Made by a program: the position numbers and the translations under genes. DNA of 64,000 nt from TMED13 sp042090305 (GTDB taxonomy: Bacteria > Pseudomonadota > Alphaproteobacteria > Methylaequorales > Methylaequoraceae). Positions 27,137 to 35,978 of this stretch are shown piece after piece (within the stretch, counting starts at the first letter, position 1; each line of letters opens with the position of its first letter). The notes under the pieces were generated by a model that had not been told where the DNA came from, did no database searches, and worked only from the letters and a program-made list of their open reading frames with translations. Where the stretch lies: positions 108,933 to 172,932 of the forward strand of contig JBELJQ010000001.1 of assembly GCA_042090305.1 (NCBI GenBank), given 5' to 3'.

Positions 27137-27703
27137 AATATAAAAAATTAAGATAACAATTATTAAAACAGTTATTTTACCAATGTATTTTGGTATTAGT
27201 TCATTTGCCTTATCTTGATATCTAGAAAGTAAATAGCAAACTAGAAAGAATCTAGCGCCTCGAGAAATAAAAGAAAAAATAAAAAAAAGGATGAAATCAA
27301 CACCCAAAAAACCTGATGCCATACAAGTTATCTTATATGGAAAAGGAGAAAATCCTCCAATGATAACCAAAAGAATTCCATAATTATTATATTCAATGAT
27401 AAATGAATTTAGCTTCGTATTTATTTTTGGATAATGGTTTATAAAAAAATTTGAAACTTCTTCCCAAAAAAGGGACCCAACACAATAACCAACACAACCA
27501 CCTAATACGGAAAAAAAGGTTGTAAGAAATGCTATGTATATATACTTTTTTGTAGACGCGAGAACATATGGAACAAGAAAAATATCCGTTGGTATAGGAA
27601 ATATTATCGACTCTAGAAAAGAAATTAAATAAAGGTAAACTTTATTTTCTTTTTTTTGGCATTTGGCTAAAACTTTTTTATAACTTTTCTCAATAATATT
27701 CAT
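27119..27703 (-). CDS. YqaA/DedA-like VTT-domain membrane protein
   Basis: A 194-aa polytopic membrane protein with a SNARE-associated/VTT signature: ESIIFPIPTDIFLVPYV, GGCVGYCVGS and GGFSPFPYKITCMASG. DedA/YqaA relatives are implicated in lipid scrambling or transport (polyprenyl-phosphate flipping has been shown for some DedA proteins). Convergent overlap with the FkbM gene of 18 bp. The exact role here is not known. Confidence 0.83.
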   Translation of the reverse strand: MNIIEKSYKKVLAKCQKKENKVYLYLISFLESIIFPIPTDIFLVPYVLASTKKYIYIAFLTTFFSVLGGCVGYCVGSLFWEEVSNFFINHYPKINTKLNSFIIEYNNYGILLVIIGGFSPFPYKITCMASGFLGVDFILFFIFSFISRGARFFLVCYLLSRYQDKANELIPKYIGKITVLIIVILIFYILVKSA

Positions 27704-27784
27704 AGGTACTTATCAATATGATTTTTTTAATTTGATTCTGAAATTTGTGATTAATTAACTTATTTATTATTTTAATCTATACGA

Positions 27785-28519
27785 TTAAAATTTCATTTTT
27801 TTTATATGCTTCCACAGGCGCTTAAGACCTCTAGGAGCATTGGTCTTTCTTCTTTTTGGCCATTTTCTTGTTGGGTCAATTATTGTTCTATCTAGCCCAA
27901 TATCTTCAACAGCTGGATTTTCTATAATTACAGTATAAAAACCTTTTTTTTTATATGTAACTCCAATATCAAGTTCATTTTTATATTTTTCGTACCCTCC
28001 AATGAGATTATAATCAGTCATTCTTTTTACACCAGGCCGGAAGGAAAAATATCCCCATTCCCATCCATCCTTGCAATAGACTTTTCTAAAACCAATCTTA
28101 CCTACCTTTTGTAGTGGGCCATATTCAAAAATATCAAGTCTACTGGCACTTTCTTGACTCTCCAACCAGACTTGAATAATTTTGTCGTCGGTTTGCAGAA
28201 TTTTCAGAGAGTCTTCAATAAAATTTTTTCTTGTATAGACCCAGTCATCTTCACAATGAAAAACAAAAGGGGTTTTTATCAAATTATAGGTGTCAACAAT
28301 TGATTGGATTTGGCCTTTCTTTTTTTTATTAAAAATTAGTTCCAATTTATCATCCCACTTTTCTTTTATGTGTTCATAAACACTTGGATTAACTGAATCC
28401 TCTACTAAATAAAGTTTTTCAATCCTGAAAGAATTAAATTTAAAGAAACTTTCCAATGTTGGATCTAACAGATCAGTCCTACCACAGCTTGTTAGTACAA
28501 AGGATATTTTTTCCTGCAT
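27785..28519 (-). CDS. Glycosyltransferase (GT-A fold, family 2-like)
   Basis: A 244-aa protein beginning MQEKISFVLTSCGRTDLL, with a DxD-like acidic patch in FHCEDDWVY at about 90-98. The layout is that of GT-A glycosyltransferases acting on surface glycans. It has no membrane helix. It stands alone on the minus strand just upstream of the tRNA-Leu and begins the more accessory part of the window. Confidence 0.75.
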   Translation of the reverse strand: MQEKISFVLTSCGRTDLLDPTLESFFKFNSFRIEKLYLVEDSVNPSVYEHIKEKWDDKLELIFNKKKKGQIQSIVDTYNLIKTPFVFHCEDDWVYTRKNFIEDSLKILQTDDKIIQVWLESQESASRLDIFEYGPLQKVGKIGFRKVYCKDGWEWGYFSFRPGVKRMTDYNLIGGYEKYKNELDIGVTYKKKGFYTVIIENPAVEDIGLDRTIIDPTRKWPKRRKTNAPRGLKRLWKHIKKMKF

Positions 28520-28735
28520 AGTTTTAATATAAACTATTACTATTTACATAAAAATATTTAAAAAAAAAATTCATTATTTTAATTTTTCTAATATAAGATT
28601 TATGAAAAGTTAATACCTAAATTTTTTAGATTTCTTTAAGGAGTATAATTTTATTAGAATCTGATATATTTATTAGTTAATATAAACTTTCTATTGTCTG
28701 TCAAAAAATTTACAGTAATTTATGATTATATAAAT
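28520..28735. other. Gene-free A/T-rich gap upstream of tRNA-Leu
   Basis: 216 bases between the divergent glycosyltransferase gene and the tRNA gene. I see no reading frame, repeat or structured RNA, only A/T-rich sequence that must carry promoters for both sides. Confidence 0.4.
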
Positions 28736-28822
28736 GCCCCTATGGCGGAATTGGTAGACGCGACGGATTCAAAATCCGTTGAACTTCGGTTCATGTCCGT
28801 TCGAGTCGGACTAGGGGTACCA
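28736..28822 (+). tRNA. tRNA-Leu (anticodon CAA)
   Basis: An 87-nt class II tRNA with encoded CCA. The acceptor strands GCCCCTA and TAGGGGT pair (terminal G-U), followed by discriminator A. The D-arm is GGCGGAATTGGTAGACGC, the anticodon stem ACGGA/TCCGT closes loop TTCAAAA (anticodon CAA, reads UUG), the variable arm is TTGAACTTCGGTTCA, and the T-arm GTCCG-TTCGAGT-CGGAC is perfect. It looks fully functional and is the reference for the decayed copies downstream. Confidence 0.97.
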
Positions 28823-29022
28823 CTTTCAGAATTAAACCTTATAATTTAGTCTGTCGCATAATAATGCTCTCTAAATTTCCTATATTTTAAACATCAGATC
28901 AGATGGGAAGTTATAACTAAGATTATTGGTTAAGTTCGATAAAATATAATTACTATTTTATATTAATAAATTATGTTTTTATTATTTTTAAGTTATATTG
29001 ATAGATTGTTTTAACAACATAT
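28823..29022. other. Gene-free A/T-rich gap downstream of tRNA-Leu
   Basis: 200 bases between the tRNA and the TPR-sulfotransferase gene. No reading frame, clear terminator or convincing repeat seen. Confidence 0.4.
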
Positions 29023-30750
29023 ATGCTAGATGAAATAAAGAAATATTATCAACTTAAAAAATTTAAGAAGGCTGAAATTCTCGCTCGCAAAGGTTTGAAA
29101 ACCTCGCCTAACAATCTAGAATATTATTATTTGTTAGGTTTGATTAATTATTCGTTGGATAAATTTTCTAGTTCAATAAAATATTTAAATCATGTACTGA
29201 AATATAATCCTAAACAAGTAGATGTACTTGTGGCTAAAATACATTGCTTACGGGCCATGAATAAAAATCATGAAGCTATTAAAACACTTGAAGGACTTTT
29301 AAGTTTAGACTCTAGAAAATCTGATATTTTTTTACTTCTTGGAGATTGTTATCTTAAAATTGCAGATATAAATAAAGGCAATCATTTTTTAAGAGAAAGT
29401 TTAAAAAATGATAACTCTAAACAAAACCTAATGAATATTTATAAAATTTATAGCGATTGTGACAAAAGAAAAGAAGCTGCAAAATTATTAAAAGAATCAA
29501 TTTTTTTTAATATAGATGACGAGGTAAAACTTAAATATTGTAATGATCAAATTAAATATAATTTAGGGCTATTCGACGAGGTTTTTAAAATTTTAGATTC
29601 TTTTGAAAAAAAAAAATTTATAAACCCTCAAATTTTCTACTTGTTAGGTATATCTTCATTGATATTAGGTCATACTGAAAGATCAAAAGAATATTTTTTA
29701 AAATCAGTTAGTTGTTCTATAGAAAACGAGGATATATTTTCATCTACTCCCTTCATCGCATCGTCTTACTTCCAGTTATCAAGAATGAATTATAATTTTA
29801 AAGAGAAATCCATTATTCAAATAGAAGATCTGTTCTCTAAGAAAATTGACGCAATATCCCAAAGTCTGTTGGGGTTATCATTAAGTAAAATTTATAGTAA
29901 AAAAAATAATTTTTTAGAGAGCACTAAATATTTAAAAAAATCAAATAAGATAGTCTATAGACGTATAGTAATACCCAAAGGGTGGAAATTTGATGATGAA
30001 ATTATTTTTTTTCAGAACTTGAAAAAATTATATCTTTATTTAAAACGATTGAAAAATCTTTCTAAAATAAATTTAAATCCGATATTTATTTTAGGTATGC
30101 CAAGGTCTGGGACAACATTGGTAGAAAGTATTTTAACTCAATCCAATGAAGTTGAGGCTACAGGAGAAAATGAATTTTTATTAAAGGAAATTTTTCGTTT
30201 TATTCCTAATATAAAGAAAGAAATTATACAAAATTGTAATTTATTTTCAAAAATTAATTCTGATTATATTCAAGATTATCAAGATTATTTAAAAATAGAT
30301 AAAACCTACTTTATAGATAAAACTCCTCATAATTTTTTATTACTTGGCATAATAAAACTATTAATACCAAACTCAAAAATAATTTTTTGTAAGAGAAATA
30401 AAAATGATAACATTCTCTCACTATATGAAAATTTCTTTCCCTCAGCTAGTCATGAATATTCCTATGACCTTAATTGTTTAAAAAAATACTTTGAATTACA
30501 TATTGAATTAATGAAATTTTGGGAATCTGAAAATATTTCTTTCTTTAAATTAAATTATGAAGATTTAATTACAAATAATCAAAAAATTATTAAGGAGTTA
30601 TGTGTATATACTAACCTAAAGTTTTCTGAAAACATGCTGAATCCTCATTTAAATAAGAGGAAAGTTGAAACAGCAAGTTTTTACCAAGTCAGGCAGCCCA
30701 TAAATAATAAATCAATAAATAGGTGGCAGAACTATAAAGATTTGTTTTAG
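29023..30750 (+). CDS. TPR-repeat sulfotransferase
   Basis: A 575-aa protein. Residues 1 to ~290 are TPR-like helical repeats (AEILARKGLKTSPNNLEYYY, LNHVLKYNPKQVDVLVAKI and so on). The C-terminal third is a sulfotransferase: the PAPS 5'-phosphosulfate loop GMPRSGTT at ~358-365, GENEFLL, a DKTPHNFL segment and CKRNKNDNILSLYE, the 3'-phosphate-binding region. Such TPR-sulfotransferase fusions are common in marine alphaproteobacteria and sulfate tyrosines, glycans or lipids. Substrate unknown. Confidence 0.87.
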   Translation: MLDEIKKYYQLKKFKKAEILARKGLKTSPNNLEYYYLLGLINYSLDKFSSSIKYLNHVLKYNPKQVDVLVAKIHCLRAMNKNHEAIKTLEGLLSLDSRKSDIFLLLGDCYLKIADINKGNHFLRESLKNDNSKQNLMNIYKIYSDCDKRKEAAKLLKESIFFNIDDEVKLKYCNDQIKYNLGLFDEVFKILDSFEKKKFINPQIFYLLGISSLILGHTERSKEYFLKSVSCSIENEDIFSSTPFIASSYFQLSRMNYNFKEKSIIQIEDLFSKKIDAISQSLLGLSLSKIYSKKNNFLESTKYLKKSNKIVYRRIVIPKGWKFDDEIIFFQNLKKLYLYLKRLKNLSKINLNPIFILGMPRSGTTLVESILTQSNEVEATGENEFLLKEIFRFIPNIKKEIIQNCNLFSKINSDYIQDYQDYLKIDKTYFIDKTPHNFLLLGIIKLLIPNSKIIFCKRNKNDNILSLYENFFPSASHEYSYDLNCLKKYFELHIELMKFWESENISFFKLNYEDLITNNQKIIKELCVYTNLKFSENMLNPHLNKRKVETASFYQVRQPINNKSINRWQNYKDLF

Positions 30751-30810
30751 TTAGTATTCTTTTAGCTTTAATGTTAATTATGTTTAGTTTTCTTATAACA
30801 ATGTAAAATA

Positions 30811-30975
30811 GGCGGATGAGAGGATTTGAACCCCTACTTCCGATACTACAAAGCAAATAATTCTTGCTTTAGAAAATGATTAGTTATAATCTTTAATAAA
30901 CGTTCAACCATTTTGGTCGGAAGTAGGTTTGAAACCGAAGGAACGCATCCATCTGTCTCCTTCCACTCCGATAAC
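30811..30975. repeat. Decayed tRNA-like sequence with internal inverted repeat
   Basis: Read on the minus strand, 30811-30843 gives AGTAGGGGTTCAAATCCTCT and then ATCCGCC, a clear T-arm (five-base-pair stem, TTCAAAT loop) plus acceptor-like strand without CCA. About 75 bp away on the same strand, TCGGAGTGGAAGG and GGATGCG resemble a tRNA 5' half. CCTACTTCCGA (30833-30843) and TCGGAAGTAGG (30917-30927) form an 11-bp perfect inverted repeat. No complete tRNA can be folded, so I treat it as a remnant. Confidence 0.5.
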
Positions 30976-30987
30976 AAGTGAAAGAAG

Positions 30988-32394
30988 ATGTATAACGAGG
31001 TTTACAAAAACTCAAAAGTAAGAAAATTTTACAATCACATATATGATTGGGCTAAATCTTTGCCCGAAAATGTAATTGTTAAAAAAAAAACTGAAGCTGA
31101 AAATCTTTTTAAAAAGATAGGTATTACATTTTCTGTATATAATAACTTTGATTCTTCTGAACGCTTAATTCCATTCGATATGTTTCCAAGAATAATCTCC
31201 TCAACAGAATGGAAAAAAATTAAACGAGGGGTTATCCAAAGAGCTTTAGCAGTTAATGCCTTTCTGAATGATATTTATAATTCTGGTGAGATTATAAAAG
31301 CAAAATTGATACCTGAAAATCTAATTTATAAAAACCCTGCATATGAAATTAAAATGGTAGGCTTTAAGGTTCCCAAAAGAATTTACAGTCCAATTATTGG
31401 ATCTGATATTGTGAGAATTAACGAAAAAATTTTTAAAGTTCTGGAGGATAATTGTCGCACCCCATCTGGAGTTTCATATATGATTGAAAATAGAGAAATA
31501 ATGATGAGAATGTTTCCAGAATTATTTGAAAAATTAAAAATCGAAACTGTAGAAAACTATCCAAATTATTTGTTAGATGTACTAAAAAGTCTAGCCCCAG
31601 AAAAATGTAGTAAAGAACCAAAAGTAGTAATACTTACACCTGGCTCTTTAAATAGCGCATATTATGAGCATAGTTTTCTAGCTGATCTTATGGGAATTGA
31701 ATTAGTTCAAGGAAATGATCTTTTCGTTGATGAATCTATAACATATATGAAAACAACTAGGGGACCAGAAAAAGTTGATATAATTTACAGAAGAATTGAT
31801 GATAATTTTATTGATCCAATCACTTTTGATAGTTCTTCACTTATTGGAATTCCCGGCTTATTTGATTCATACAAGTCTGGTAATGTAAATATTTGCTCTG
31901 CTCCAGGTTCAGGTATCGCTGACGATAAAGCAATTTATTCTTATATACCTGAAATAATTAAATTTTACTTAGGAGAAGAACCAATACTAGAAAACGTAAA
32001 AACTTGGCGATGTTGTGAAGAAGGTGCAAAAAAATACGTTCTAAATAATTTAAGTAAATTGGTTGTTAAAGAAGTACATGGCTCTGGTGGTTATGGTTTA
32101 TTAATTGGGAGTAAATCTTCAAAAAAAGAAATTGAAATTTTTCGAAAGAAAATTCTCTTAAATCCAGCAAACTATATAGCCCAACCCATACTTGAATTAT
32201 CCTCGGTACCAATCTTTGATAAAAAAAAATTGTCTCCAAGACATGTTGATCTTAGACCGTTTTGTTTAGTTGGTGCAAATAAAACAAAATTAGTTGATGG
32301 TGGGTTAACAAGGGTTGCTTTAAATCAGGGGTCATTAGTGGTTAATTCGTCTCAAGGTGGAGGAGTTAAAGATACATGGATACTAAATGAATAG
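30988..32394 (+). CDS. Circularly permuted ATP-grasp type 2 protein
   Basis: A 468-aa member of the DUF404/DUF407 (circularly permuted ATP-grasp) group. Recognisable blocks are RIISSTEWKKIKRGVIQRA, LEDNCRTPSGVSYMIENR, VILTPGSLNSAYYEHSFLA, DIIYRRIDDNFIDP and VVKEVHGSGGYGLLIG. First gene of the conserved trio with alpha-E and transglutaminase-like genes (gaps 5 bp and -4 bp). ATP-grasp enzymes form amide/peptide bonds; the product of this trio is not established. Confidence 0.9.
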   Translation: MYNEVYKNSKVRKFYNHIYDWAKSLPENVIVKKKTEAENLFKKIGITFSVYNNFDSSERLIPFDMFPRIISSTEWKKIKRGVIQRALAVNAFLNDIYNSGEIIKAKLIPENLIYKNPAYEIKMVGFKVPKRIYSPIIGSDIVRINEKIFKVLEDNCRTPSGVSYMIENREIMMRMFPELFEKLKIETVENYPNYLLDVLKSLAPEKCSKEPKVVILTPGSLNSAYYEHSFLADLMGIELVQGNDLFVDESITYMKTTRGPEKVDIIYRRIDDNFIDPITFDSSSLIGIPGLFDSYKSGNVNICSAPGSGIADDKAIYSYIPEIIKFYLGEEPILENVKTWRCCEEGAKKYVLNNLSKLVVKEVHGSGGYGLLIGSKSSKKEIEIFRKKILLNPANYIAQPILELSSVPIFDKKKLSPRHVDLRPFCLVGANKTKLVDGGLTRVALNQGSLVVNSSQGGGVKDTWILNE

Positions 32395-32399
32395 TTAAT

Positions 32400-33359
32400 A
32401 TGCTAAGTAGAACTGCAGAAAATTTATTTTGGTCAGCAAGATACATAGAGCGAGCCGATTCATTAGCTAGACTTTTAGAGGTTGGGTACAGAATTTCTTT
32501 GATTCCTAATACTGAAAGAGGCTATACAAATGAATGGGAATCAATTCTAGAAACTTCGGGAATTAAAAATGAATATTTAAAAAAATATAAAACCATTTCT
32601 AAAGAGAAAATTATTTTCTTTCTTCTTTTTGATTCAGAAAACTCTTCTTCAGTCAAAAATTGTATAAAAACTGCAAGAGAAAATATAAGAATGGTCAGAA
32701 CTGCTGTTACTTTAGAGGTTTGGAATGCAGTTAACTCTTCTTATCATGAGCTAGATAAAAATTTGAAAGATACAAGAAATATCTTAAAAGAATTGCCTGA
32801 AATTATTGAATGGATAAAAAAACAGGTGAATTTAATTAGAGGCACAATACTTAACACCCAGCTGATCAATGATGGTTATGATTTTTTAATATTAGGAACT
32901 TATTTTGAAAGAGCAGATTTTACTGCAAGAATTATTAATGTTAAATATTTTATTTTACTTCCAAGTATAAACTATGTCGGAGGTGATATTGATAATTTTC
33001 AATGGAGTTTGATGTTGAGGTCAATTTCATCATTCAGGGCATTTAAATGGGCATATGGAGCACAAGAAATTACATACACTAAAATTATTGATTTTTTAAT
33101 TCTAAATATGACTTGCCCAAGATCTCTAATTTTTTCAATAGAAAAAATTAATCATCATTTAGGAAGGCTATCAAAATTTTATAAACAAACTTCTGTTTCA
33201 AATAAAAAAATGGGAGTAATGTATAGAAAAATAAAAAATCTAAATGCTAATAAAATTACAGAAATTGGTTTGCATGAATTTTTAAAATCCTTTATTGAAG
33301 AAATAAATATCGTTTATAAAAAATTTGAACAAAAATACTTTTTTGGTTCAGAAACATGA
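32400..33359 (+). CDS. Alpha-E domain protein (DUF403)
   Basis: A 319-aa, mostly helical protein starting MLSRTAENLFWSARYIERADSLARLLEVGYR, the diagnostic N-terminus of the alpha-E family, with a second TYFERADFTARI motif near residue 165. It always travels with the ATP-grasp and transglutaminase partners seen on either side. Molecular role unknown. Confidence 0.92.
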   Translation: MLSRTAENLFWSARYIERADSLARLLEVGYRISLIPNTERGYTNEWESILETSGIKNEYLKKYKTISKEKIIFFLLFDSENSSSVKNCIKTARENIRMVRTAVTLEVWNAVNSSYHELDKNLKDTRNILKELPEIIEWIKKQVNLIRGTILNTQLINDGYDFLILGTYFERADFTARIINVKYFILLPSINYVGGDIDNFQWSLMLRSISSFRAFKWAYGAQEITYTKIIDFLILNMTCPRSLIFSIEKINHHLGRLSKFYKQTSVSNKKMGVMYRKIKNLNANKITEIGLHEFLKSFIEEINIVYKKFEQKYFFGSET

Positions 33360-34165
33360 ATATTAAAATCACTCACTCAACAACCTATGAATATAGTTCA
33401 ACAGTGCCCAGGCTTATTCAGTGTTTAAAACTTTATCCATCGGTATGCGATAATCAGGAAATTATAGAATGGAAAACATTCTCAAGTAATGGAAAAATAT
33501 TAGAGTCACACACTGATGCATTAGGACATAGAATACAAAATATTTTTATTAATAATTTTCGTGGACAACTTAAAATTACTTCTAAAGGAATATTAAAAAC
33601 AAAAGATTTATCTGGTTTAGTAAAAGGTTTGAAAGAAAAAGTTAATCCTCTTTGTTTTCTAAGAGAAACAGATTTAACAAAACCATGCAAAAATATTGAG
33701 AAAATTTCGGTAAATGCAAAAAAAAATAATAAAAACCAAATAGAATTTGCCCATAAGCTTAATTTAATAGTCTCAAACTCTATCAAATACGTAAGTGGAT
33801 CAACGACAATATCTACTAGTTCAAAGGATGCTTTGATCCAAAAAAAGGGTGTCTGTCAGGATTTTGCTCATATCCTTATTAGTGCGGCGAGGTTTAATCA
33901 ACTCCCAGCTAGATATATTAATGGTTTTTTATTAGAAGAAACGGTTTCAGGTGAACATACTACTCACGCATGGGTAGAAATTTTTATAAATAATTTAGGT
34001 TGGGTAGGGTTCGATCCGTCTCATAAAAAGTGTATTGATGATAAATATATAAGAATAAGTACCGGCTTTGATTTCGAAGATGCCTCTACAATAAAAGGTG
34101 TTAAAAATAATTATAATGGAGATGAATTTTTAGGCACAAAGGTAGATATAGAGGATTGTCAATAA
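33356..34165 (+). CDS. Transglutaminase-like protein with N-terminal beta domain
   Basis: A 269-aa cysteine peptidase/transglutaminase-fold protein with no signal peptide. The N-terminal ~95 residues form the strand-rich domain of this group (ITHSTTYEYSSTVPRLIQCLKL split here as THSTTYEYSS). The catalytic triad is visible: C166 in GVCQDFAH, H203 in TTHAW and D218 in GFDPSH. It overlaps the alpha-E gene by 4 bp. In other genomes this trio often comes with the proteasome-like Anbu peptidase, which is missing here. Confidence 0.9.
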   Translation: MNIKITHSTTYEYSSTVPRLIQCLKLYPSVCDNQEIIEWKTFSSNGKILESHTDALGHRIQNIFINNFRGQLKITSKGILKTKDLSGLVKGLKEKVNPLCFLRETDLTKPCKNIEKISVNAKKNNKNQIEFAHKLNLIVSNSIKYVSGSTTISTSSKDALIQKKGVCQDFAHILISAARFNQLPARYINGFLLEETVSGEHTTHAWVEIFINNLGWVGFDPSHKKCIDDKYIRISTGFDFEDASTIKGVKNNYNGDEFLGTKVDIEDCQ

Positions 34166-34187
34166 AGTTTTTTTAATTTTACTGAAT

Positions 34188-34214
34188 GCGTTGACTGAGC
34201 AGATTAAGACCTCC
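34188..34214. repeat. tRNA-like fragment
   Basis: GTTGACTGAGCAGATTAAGA matches the D-arm layout of class II tRNA genes (GGCTGAGTGG-TTAAG) and resembles the fragment at 35911. No partner half is found in the 149-bp gap. Confidence 0.35.
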
Positions 34215-34314
34215 ACTAACCGTTAGAATTAACCAACCTACAAATTGAAATTAATAAAATTACTAGGTAATATATATTTATTGCAAAAATTTTTTTTATA
34301 ATAATATTAATACC

Positions 34315-34821
34315 ATGAAAATTTTTTTTCTGATTTTTATTCTATTTTTATCTTTTAATTTAAATGCGTCATGCAATTTTAAAAATTCAACTTCAAATGA
34401 TGAGGTTTCATATACAATTCAAGAATCTATAAATGTTGACGATATTAAAGGTCATGTGATAAGAATTTTCAAAACAGAAACAAATCATGATAAATCTAAA
34501 AAAAATTGCGAGGGTTTAAAAATCGTAAAAACAGATTTTTTCGGTATTAGTGATTACATCAGTAAAAATGGAAGAGTCACTGGCTATTCAATAGGAATTT
34601 ATAATGATGGTAGTAAAATTTTCTCTCGTGTTGATGGGGTGGCTCAAACTCCAAAGGACACAACCAAAAACGGTATCGTTCATACCACCATTACAATAAC
34701 GGGAGGGACCGGAGTCTACAAAGGTGTAACCGGTTATGGTAAGGGAAAAGTTGAATTTAATCCAGATACAGGCTTCTCTGCAGGGAAAACTGAAATTTTT
34801 TATACAATAGCTCCAAAATAA
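34315..34821 (+). CDS. Secreted hypothetical protein
   Basis: A 168-aa protein with an N-terminal signal peptide (MKIFFLIFILFLSFNLNAS, cleavage likely after NAS). The mature part is beta-strand rich with the segment ITGGTGVYKGVTGYGKGK near 125-142, reminiscent of allene-oxide-cyclase-barrel/dirigent-like repeats, where GTG.Y.G..G is typical. Two cysteines are present in the mature part (one just after the signal). Function unknown; it follows the transglutaminase trio but has its own 149-bp leader. Confidence 0.65.
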   Translation: MKIFFLIFILFLSFNLNASCNFKNSTSNDEVSYTIQESINVDDIKGHVIRIFKTETNHDKSKKNCEGLKIVKTDFFGISDYISKNGRVTGYSIGIYNDGSKIFSRVDGVAQTPKDTTKNGIVHTTITITGGTGVYKGVTGYGKGKVEFNPDTGFSAGKTEIFYTIAPK

Positions 34822-34824
34822 TAT

Positions 34825-34856
34825 GGGGCGACTGATGGGATGGATTTGACTTCTAG
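34825..34856. repeat. tRNA-like fragment
   Basis: Starts 4 bp after the preceding stop codon. The strand complementary to GGATGGATTTGAC reads GTCAAATCCATCC, a T-arm-like stretch, and continues to GTCGCCCCA, a tRNA 3'-end-like sequence. No 5' half is recognisable. The + strand also has a faint resemblance to a tmRNA 5' end (GGGGCGAC...), but no tag or 3' half follows. Confidence 0.35.
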
Positions 34857-34980
34857 TAAAAAAAAAGATGGTAGTTGTATTTTAATTAAGAAAATAAAAT
34901 TTCGAAACCCTAGATTTATATATAATGAATCAAATTTATAGCTATTAAAATATCATAACTTTGAAGTAAAAAAAAATGCA

Positions 34981-35877
34981 ATGAAAATCGTAAGTCTTAT
35001 ACCAAGTGCCACTGAAATTATTTTTGCCTTAAACCTTTGTGATAATTTAGTTGGAATTTCTCATGAATGCGATTATCCCAAAGAAATTTTAAAACTTCCA
35101 AAACTAACAACCAGCAGAATTAAAATAGAACAATCATCATTAAAGATCGATTATGACATTAAAAAAATATTAGAGAAAAGTTTATCCGTTTATGAAGTAA
35201 AATCTGATTTGCTTAGAAAATTAGATCCAGATGTAATAATAACACAATCACAGTGCTCAGTTTGTGCAGTTTCTCTAAAAGATGTAGAGGAATGTTTAAG
35301 TAAGTTTATAGATAAAAAGCCGCTACTAATTGATTTAAAGCCTAATACATTTGATGAAGTACTTAAAGATATAAATCGAGTTGGTGAGACACTAAATAAA
35401 AAAGTAGAATCACATATTTTAGTTAACAATATTAAAAATGAAATAAATAAAATTAAGGCGAAAACTTTGCACTCTAAGATTTCAAATGTTCTTTGTATTG
35501 AGTGGATTGAGCCAATTATGACGGCAGGAAATTGGGTTCCCCAATTGGTAGAATTTGCCGGAGGAAAGAGCGTCTTAGCAAAATCAGGAAAAAATTCTAA
35601 TTTTATTAAATCTGAACATATAAATTTTAAAGAGATTGATATTGTAATTTTTATGCCCTGTGGTTTTGATATAAAAAGGTCAAAAAAAGAAATATCAAAA
35701 GCAAACGTTGATTATTTTAGTGATTTAAAAGATAAAAAAACATTTATAGTAGACGGTAATAAGTACTTCAATAGACCAGGTCCTGACCTTCTTGAAAGTA
35801 CAAGAATATTAGCGGAGATTATTCATCCTGACATTTTTCCAGCAAAACAGAATATTAAAAGATGGGTTTCACTTTAA
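34981..35877 (+). CDS. Cobalamin-binding (BtuF-like) periplasmic-binding-fold protein without signal peptide
   Basis: A 298-aa class III substrate-binding protein starting MKIVSLIPSATEIIFAL, with GISHECDYP, DVIITQSQCSVCAVS and EWIEPIMTAGNWVPQLVE, all typical of the cobalamin-binding subgroup. There is no signal sequence or lipobox, so it may be cytoplasmic or exported by an unrecognised route; no btuC/btuD lies beside it. A cobalamin role would fit the B12-dependent mutase in this window, but linkage is not tight. Confidence 0.82.
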   Translation: MKIVSLIPSATEIIFALNLCDNLVGISHECDYPKEILKLPKLTTSRIKIEQSSLKIDYDIKKILEKSLSVYEVKSDLLRKLDPDVIITQSQCSVCAVSLKDVEECLSKFIDKKPLLIDLKPNTFDEVLKDINRVGETLNKKVESHILVNNIKNEINKIKAKTLHSKISNVLCIEWIEPIMTAGNWVPQLVEFAGGKSVLAKSGKNSNFIKSEHINFKEIDIVIFMPCGFDIKRSKKEISKANVDYFSDLKDKKTFIVDGNKYFNRPGPDLLESTRILAEIIHPDIFPAKQNIKRWVSL

Positions 35878-35910
35878 TTGACTAAATTCAGCCTAGAATA
35901 TTTTTGTAAA

Positions 35911-35955
35911 AGCAGGTTGGCTGAGTGGATTTGACTCCCCGGCCTTCCGAATCGC
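35911..35955. repeat. tRNA-like fragment (class II 5'-half type)
   Basis: The + strand begins GGTTGGCTGAGTGGATTTGA, closely matching the acceptor/D-arm of tRNA-Ser/Leu genes, followed by CGGCCTTCCGAATCG, which resembles an anticodon arm (loop TTCCGAA). No T-arm or 3' end follows before the hydrolase gene. Read on the other strand the same bases look like a T-arm (GAGTCAAATCCACTC), so orientation is ambiguous. Confidence 0.45.
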
Positions 35956-35978
35956 AAACTAAATAAAAATTCTATTAT

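Noticed and set aside
28880..29000. Another tRNA remnant (GATGGGAAGTTATAACTAAG)
   Set aside because: Resemblance is limited to a few bases with no T-arm or anticodon arm.
34825..34980. Possible tmRNA (GGGGCGAC... start)
   Set aside because: No tag reading frame, pseudoknots or 3' half with CCA follow, and alphaproteobacteria normally have the permuted two-piece form. Kept only as a tRNA-like fragment.
34822..34980. Cobalamin riboswitch before the BtuF-like gene
   Set aside because: The gap lacks a B12-box-like GCCACTG sequence and is too short for a full element.
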